Positions 61,859-64,000 of a DNA stretch of 64,000 nucleotides are shown here, piece after piece (positions within the stretch are counted from its first letter, which is position 1; the number at the start of each line of letters is the position of its first letter). Source of the DNA: Acidobacteriota bacterium (GTDB taxonomy: Bacteria > Acidobacteriota > Terriglobia > Bryobacterales > Bryobacteraceae); contig JAFKEE010000040.1 of the NCBI GenBank assembly GCA_017307505.1, positions 1 to 64,000 of the forward strand, written 5' to 3'. Made by a program: the position numbers and the translations under genes. The notes under the pieces are model-generated. The model had not been told where the DNA came from, made no database searches, and saw only the letters and a program-made list of their open reading frames with translations.

Positions 61859-64000
61859 TCAACTCTCTCGCAGCGCGGTCATCGGATGGATTCTCGAAGC
61901 CCGGCGCGCCGGCAGATAGCCCGCCAGCAGCGCGACACAGCACAGCATCAGAATGACGCCCACAAAGGTCGGTGGGTCCGATGGTTCGGTTCCGTACAAC
62001 AGCGTGGCGATGGAGCGCGCAAGCAGAAACGAACCCACGGCGCCCAGCACGGCTCCAGCCACCGCCAGACGGAGCGCGGTGCCGATCACCTGCGCCTGCA
62101 CCTGGCCACCGCTGGCGCCCAGGGCCATGCGAATGCCGATCTCCTGCGTTTGCCTGGTCACGGAATAGGAGATCACACCATAAATGCCCAGCGAGGCCAG
62201 CACCAGACCCAGCACAGCAAAGCAGGTCACCAGCATGACGAAGAACCGCCGGGGCGAAGATGCCCGGTCCACAATCTCCTGCAACGGCCGTAATTCCGTC
62301 GCGGGCTGGCCCGGGTTCAACGATTTCAACTTGCTGAGGATGGCGGGCGCCAGGGTCGAAAGAGGCTGGCTGGTGCGGATCACCAGTTCAGCGCCTTCGG
62401 GTTCAGACTGAGTCACCGGCAAATACATCTCCGGATCCACCGCGTCTTCCAGGCTGTTCACTCGCACATCGGCGACGACACCAATTACCTTTGCATCACG
62501 CCCGTTGATCTGGGCCGGTCTGCTCATCGGATCTTCGCCACCCCAGTAAAGGCGGCTCGCCGCTTCATTGATGATGACCACGGATTCGTTCTTCGGCCCG
62601 TCACTCCATGTGAAATCGCGCCCGGTGCGGAGCCGCACGCCCATCACCCCGAGGTAGCCCGGCGTCACAATGCGCACGATGGCGCCTCGTACTACGCCTT
62701 TGGCGTACTCCTTGCCTTTCGCCGTCAGTCCCCAGGTGCGGTTTCGCCCCAACGGCAGCATGTCGGCCACACCAGCGGATTCGATGCCCGGAATCTCACG
62801 GATATTGCGCAGAATCTCCTGCAGAACCGGCCCGCGGCGCTCCACATTGTCGACGTCCTGGTAGTCGATCTTGATCGCCGCCGCGCGGCTCGGTACAAAT
62901 CCCAGGTCGATGTCCAGCACTTTGAGAAAGCTCCGCAACAGCAACCCCGAACCGATCAGCAGCACGCAGGCCAGGGCCATCTCGGAAACAACCATGGTGG
63001 CTCGCATCCGCTCATGCCGGCGGCCGGTTGTCATCCCCTGCCCGCTGCTCCGCAGTGCCTCCTGCACGTTGCCCGAGTAGAGACGAAGTCCGGGCACCAG
63101 CCCGAACACCAGGGCGGCAGTAACCGCGATGCCAAGAGTCCAGCCAACCGCGGCCCAATCGAGCGCCACACTGCTGAGGAGAGGCAGCACGATGGAGTTC
63201 TGCCGGGAGAAATAAGAGATGAGCCCGTAGGCCAGCCCCAAACCCAGCACAGCGCCCGCACCGGCCAGCACCAGGCTCTCCGTCAGCAATTGCCGGCAGA
63301 GCCGCGCTCGCCCCGCGCCCAGGGCCGTGCGTACCGCGAATTCCTTGCTGCGCGCCGCCGCCCGTGCCATCTGCAGGTTGGAAAGATTCACACAAACGAT
63401 GAGCATGATGAGCCCAACCGCGCACCACAACATCACTAGTGACCGTTTCAGTTTGCCGCTGACATGTTCCTTCAGGCTGGTCACACTGGAGGCGTAGTCG
63501 CTCCACCAGTCCTTATGGGCCTGGAAGATCTGCGGGAACAGGACATCGGCTTCCGCCTGCGCCTGCGCGATTGAAACACCCGGCTTCAAACGGCCAACCA
63601 CCGAGAGCGTGTTGCCCCAGTTACGGATGTTGTCCATCACGGCCGGCATGAACACGTCCATGCGTTGGCCTGGTGCGAACACAGCTCCGAAATCAAAGCT
63701 GGCCGGGAGGATTCCCACCACCGTGTAGGCCTGCTTGCTGAATGTAATGGTTTGACCTACCAGGGCGGGGTCCGCGCCAAATTGATTGCGCCACATCGAT
63801 TCGCTCAATAAAACGGCACGCCGGCCGCCCTTCACACACTCTTCATGCAGGAAGTGGCGGCCGATCATGGGGTTGACCCCAAGCGTCGGGAAGAAGTTCT
63901 CCGCCACCAGTACCGCCACAATCGGACGCGGCTCACCACGGCCCGTCATCGTGTATTCACTGCTGCCGTAAAACGGATTGAATCCCGTCAGGCTTTGGAA
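61859..64000 (-). CDS. ADOP-family (MacB/FtsX-type) ABC transporter permease, 5' part outside the window
   Basis: The frame is open through the window's end, so the N-terminus is missing; 714 codons are visible. Two FtsX domains are evident: one with LVMLWCAVGLIMLIVCVNLS plus ARSKEFAVRTALGAGRARL, and the C-terminal one with VTRQTQEIGIRMALGASGGQ. MacB periplasmic core domains lie between (VGRLKPGVSIAQAQAEAD; RTGRDFTWSDG). It ends LPARRASRIHPMTALRES, the usual finish. ADOP permeases are strongly expanded in Solibacteres and lack an attached ATPase. The exported substrate is unknown. Confidence 0.88.
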   Translation of the reverse strand, partial: FQSLTGFNPFYGSSEYTMTGRGEPRPIVAVLVAENFFPTLGVNPMIGRHFLHEECVKGGRRAVLLSESMWRNQFGADPALVGQTITFSKQAYTVVGILPASFDFGAVFAPGQRMDVFMPAVMDNIRNWGNTLSVVGRLKPGVSIAQAQAEADVLFPQIFQAHKDWWSDYASSVTSLKEHVSGKLKRSLVMLWCAVGLIMLIVCVNLSNLQMARAAARSKEFAVRTALGAGRARLCRQLLTESLVLAGAGAVLGLGLAYGLISYFSRQNSIVLPLLSSVALDWAAVGWTLGIAVTAALVFGLVPGLRLYSGNVQEALRSSGQGMTTGRRHERMRATMVVSEMALACVLLIGSGLLLRSFLKVLDIDLGFVPSRAAAIKIDYQDVDNVERRGPVLQEILRNIREIPGIESAGVADMLPLGRNRTWGLTAKGKEYAKGVVRGAIVRIVTPGYLGVMGVRLRTGRDFTWSDGPKNESVVIINEAASRLYWGGEDPMSRPAQINGRDAKVIGVVADVRVNSLEDAVDPEMYLPVTQSEPEGAELVIRTSQPLSTLAPAILSKLKSLNPGQPATELRPLQEIVDRASSPRRFFVMLVTCFAVLGLVLASLGIYGVISYSVTRQTQEIGIRMALGASGGQVQAQVIGTALRLAVAGAVLGAVGSFLLARSIATLLYGTEPSDPPTFVGVILMLCCVALLAGYLPARRASRIHPMTALRES

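Overview
The window looks like chromosomal DNA from a high-G+C acidobacterium, most likely a Bryobacteraceae/Solibacterales member (Paludibaculum or Candidatus Solibacter type). This is an inference from gene content, not a database result: an Oar-type TonB-dependent receptor with an N-terminal carboxypeptidase-regulatory domain, an ADOP-type ABC permease, a regulator joined to a TolB-like propeller, many secreted esterases and glycosidase-like proteins, and a lone bacterial microcompartment (BMC) shell gene. About 48 protein genes and one tRNA can be supported. No CRISPR array, insertion sequence, prophage or rRNA was seen.

Layout. (1) 1-8239: a TonB receptor with a PepSY-TM gene (probable siderophore-iron uptake), a D-galactonate dehydratase-like enolase-superfamily enzyme, a Gfo/Idh/MocA oxidoreductase, a conserved protein of unknown function and an FG-GAP repeat protein. 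(2) 8292-21480, minus strand: one roughly 13-kb respiratory operon read from a strong promoter at 21497-21525. In transcription order it holds an Rrf2 regulator, a CcoS-like protein, a Rieske protein, cytochrome b, a heptahaem cytochrome c, CcoN, CcoO, a second CcoS/CcoQ-like protein, a 100-aa membrane protein, a GltD-like flavin/Fe-S oxidoreductase, a TauE/SafE-type protein, CcoG, a 58-aa protein in the CcoH position, and CcoI. There is no ccoP and no ordinary cytochrome c1 gene. The heptahaem protein is the obvious candidate to bridge the bc-type complex and the oxidase. (3) 21711-42755: secreted catabolic and accessory genes: acetyl-xylan-esterase-like protein, DinB protein, CBM9-like protein, type-B carboxylesterase, GHL10-like glycosidase with a propeller regulator, a large TonB receptor, a PIG-L deacetylase, an M81 (MlrC) peptidase, an alpha/beta hydrolase, a VOC gene interrupted by in-frame TGA, a quinone-oxidoreductase-like enzyme and a PhnB-like protein. 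(4) 43122-50642: MscS channel, SDR, RecJ, and a BMC satellite pair made of one BMC-H shell protein and a CoA-acylating aldehyde dehydrogenase with an unusual multi-part C-terminus. (5) 50820-51673: a near-consensus promoter, a highly structured leader of about 290 nt, and a small lysozyme-like gene. (6) 51741-58219: a 48-aa membrane protein, a CHASE2 histidine kinase/NtrC-type regulator pair, an acid phosphatase, GAPDH, a BON-LysM protein and tRNA-Pro(CGG). (7) 58535-64000: an orphan membrane protein of less GC-rich composition, an alpha/beta hydrolase, a secreted protein of unknown function and the 3' part of an ADOP permease.

The observations I would follow up first are the fused bc-cbb3 operon with its heptahaem and flavin/Fe-S subunits, the structured RNA leader at 50865-51098, the BMC satellite aldehyde dehydrogenase, and the in-frame TGA in the VOC gene.
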